Assembly (NCBI GenBank): GCA_017854585.1
Contig: JAFMHK010000002.1
Coordinates: 1 to 64,000 of the forward strand
Length of the DNA stretch: 64,000 nucleotides
Origin: Paracoccaceae bacterium
Lineage (GTDB): Bacteria; Pseudomonadota; Alphaproteobacteria; Rhodobacterales; Rhodobacteraceae
Reading direction: 5' to 3'
Positions 62,597-64,000 of the stretch are shown here, in pieces. Position 1 is the first letter of the stretch. Each line of letters opens with the position of its first letter. Position numbers and translations under genes: made by a program. Under the pieces are notes generated by a model. The model was not told the origin of the DNA, ran no database searches, and worked only from the letters and a program-made list of their open reading frames with translations.

Positions 62597-64000
62597 CTAC
62601 TCTCCGGGTTGCAGGGCAGGCACGATCGCCTTGGGCGACTGCGGGGTTTCGGGAAAAGATGGCGTGTCGCCGATGACGGCCTTGCGCGCGAGGTAGACGA
62701 CCACACCGATGTAGGCAAAGATCAAACCGGCGTAGATCGCGAGATAGGTCAGCAAGGTCCCCAGAACCATGGGCGCGGGCACATCCGCCACGGCTTGGGC
62801 GGTGGTCATCACCCCCTGAACCAGCCATGGCTGGCGACCAATCTCGGTGGTGTACCACCCCGCCAAGGTTGCCAGCCAACCGGAAAATGCCATTGCCACC
62901 AAGGCGTAGAGGACAAGTTTGGGCAATCCTTCAACCGCCAGCCAATGGCCGGCGATCTGCCCCTGATGCAGGTGCCGCCGCCGCCACATCAAGAACACCG
63001 CCACCCACGACAGGGACAGCATTGCCAGACCCGTGCCGACCATAATCCGGAAGGACCAGAACACAGGTGCGACTGGCGGATGCATCACGGTGCCATCCTC
63101 GGCCACGAAATCATTCAGCCCCGGCACCTCACCATCCGCATGGTGCGTCAGGATCCATGACGCAAGGTTGGGAATGCCCACCTCGAACCGGTTTTCGCGG
63201 GCCTCCTCATCAGGGATCGCAAACAGCAAGAGCGGCACGTTGGTCGAGGTTTCCCAGTTACCCTCCATCGCCGCCACCTTTTGCGGCTGGTTTTCCAACG
63301 TGTTCAGCCCATGGATGTCCCCGATGAATATCTGCACCGGGATCAGCACCGCGGCCATCGCGACACCGACCTTGAGTGTCATCCGCACGTCGCGCTTGCG
63401 GTCACCCAAAAGCCACCGGAACGCCGAGACACCTGCGATCAGGAATGCAACCGTCAAGCCGCTTGCAATGATCATGTGGGCAAAGCGGTAAGGCATCGAC
63501 GGATTGAAGATGATGGCCCCCCAATCGGTGGCATGGGCCACGCCATCAATCATCTCGAACCCTTGGGGCGTATGCATCCAGCTATTCAGGACAATGATCC
63601 AGAACGCCGAAAGCATCGTCCCAAAAGCCACCAAAAAGGTCGCCAGCGTGTGCAACCACCCCGGCACGCGCGAAAAACCGAACAACATGATGCCGATGAA
63701 CGCCGCTTCGAGAAAAAAGGCCGTCAAAACTTCATAGGCCAGCAACGGTCCCGCGATGTTGCCGACCGTCTCCATGAAACCGGGCCAGTTGGTGCCAAAC
63801 TGGAACGACATGGTTATGCCGCTGACCACGCCCATGGCGAAAGACAAGGCAAAGATTTTCACCCAGAACCGATAGGCGTCCATCCATTTCATGTCGCCCG
63901 TTTGCCCATACCGCACGCGAAAGAACAAAAGCACCCAGCCAAGGGCGATCGTGATGGTTGGAAAAAGAATGTGGAAAGAGATATTCGCACCAAACTGGAT
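62597..64000 (-). CDS. cydA: Cytochrome bd-type quinol oxidase subunit I (5' end beyond window)
   Basis: 468 codons are visible, open to the right edge; the first in-window residues, IQFGANISFHILFPTITIAL, are close to the usual N-terminus, so only about 10-20 residues are missing. Signatures: the haem b595/d ligand helix in SFHILF, GTNWPGFM, a short Q-loop (GWLHTLATFLVAFGTM and the segment around residues 240-280) and GRQPWLVQGVMTT. The short Q-loop suggests the cyanide-insensitive CIO type. Forms an operon with cydB. Confidence 0.95.
   Translation of the reverse strand: MQFGANISFHILFPTITIALGWVLLFFRVRYGQTGDMKWMDAYRFWVKIFALSFAMGVVSGITMSFQFGTNWPGFMETVGNIAGPLLAYEVLTAFFLEAAFIGIMLFGFSRVPGWLHTLATFLVAFGTMLSAFWIIVLNSWMHTPQGFEMIDGVAHATDWGAIIFNPSMPYRFAHMIIASGLTVAFLIAGVSAFRWLLGDRKRDVRMTLKVGVAMAAVLIPVQIFIGDIHGLNTLENQPQKVAAMEGNWETSTNVPLLLFAIPDEEARENRFEVGIPNLASWILTHHADGEVPGLNDFVAEDGTVMHPPVAPVFWSFRIMVGTGLAMLSLSWVAVFLMWRRRHLHQGQIAGHWLAVEGLPKLVLYALVAMAFSGWLATLAGWYTTEIGRQPWLVQGVMTTAQAVADVPAPMVLGTLLTYLAIYAGLIFAYIGVVVYLARKAVIGDTPSFPETPQSPKAIVPALQPGE

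Overview
This window is a high-GC chromosomal segment from an alphaproteobacterium, most probably a member of the Rhodobacteraceae (Roseobacter group). The gene content and order support this: an mdh-sucCD-sucAB cluster facing an sdhCDAB operon, a split F0 operon (atpI-B-E-b'-b) with duplicated b subunits, MipZ-type division ATPase, an HvrA/H-NS-like protein, and the ethylmalonyl-CoA pathway (crotonyl-CoA carboxylase/reductase, ethylmalonyl-CoA mutase, mesaconyl-CoA hydratase, malyl-CoA thioesterase). No rRNA, tRNA, CRISPR array, insertion sequence or prophage was seen.

Layout. 0-12 kb, minus strand: mdh, a 52-residue small protein, pepT, then sucC, an unknown membrane-anchored protein, sucD, an unknown secreted protein, sucA, sucB and two MAPEG-family membrane proteins (the last cut by the window edge). 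12-19 kb, plus strand: a translationally coupled mcl2-nnrU-DUF1737-mch operon, then sdhC-sdhD-sdhA-two small lipoproteins-sdhB. 19-28 kb: a DUF1989 protein, deoD plus an H-NS-like gene, ethylmalonyl-CoA mutase, a GNAT, a glycerol-phosphate acyltransferase, ccr and a flavoprotein. 28-33 kb: rpe, and deoC followed by a two-domain ALDH16-type aldehyde dehydrogenase.

33-48 kb is the most accessory-looking part: an M20 deacylase, an oligopeptide-type ABC transporter (binding protein separate from two permeases and a fused double ATPase), creatinase, a GYD protein, a cupin, an aldehyde dehydrogenase, a short-chain dehydrogenase, an unknown membrane protein, two related Imm22-like proteins and a P1 (DmpA/NylC type) self-processing aminopeptidase. 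It reads as an uptake and breakdown system for an amide- or guanidino-containing substrate; the substrate cannot be named from sequence.

48-51 kb: F0 ATP synthase genes, minus strand. 51-54.5 kb: ArsR, EamA, a LysR divergent from an azoreductase, and a secreted protein. 54.7-60.6 kb: ffh, two tandem GNATs, chorismate mutase, rpsP, rimM, trmD, rplS and rpmE. 60.7-64 kb: mipZ tail to tail with cydB-cydA of a bd-type quinol oxidase (cydA cut by the window edge).

The clearest new regulatory signal is a paired palindrome (two TGTGATCACA boxes exactly 21 bp centre to centre) found upstream of both sucC and sdhC, pointing to one regulator for the suc and sdh halves of the TCA cycle.
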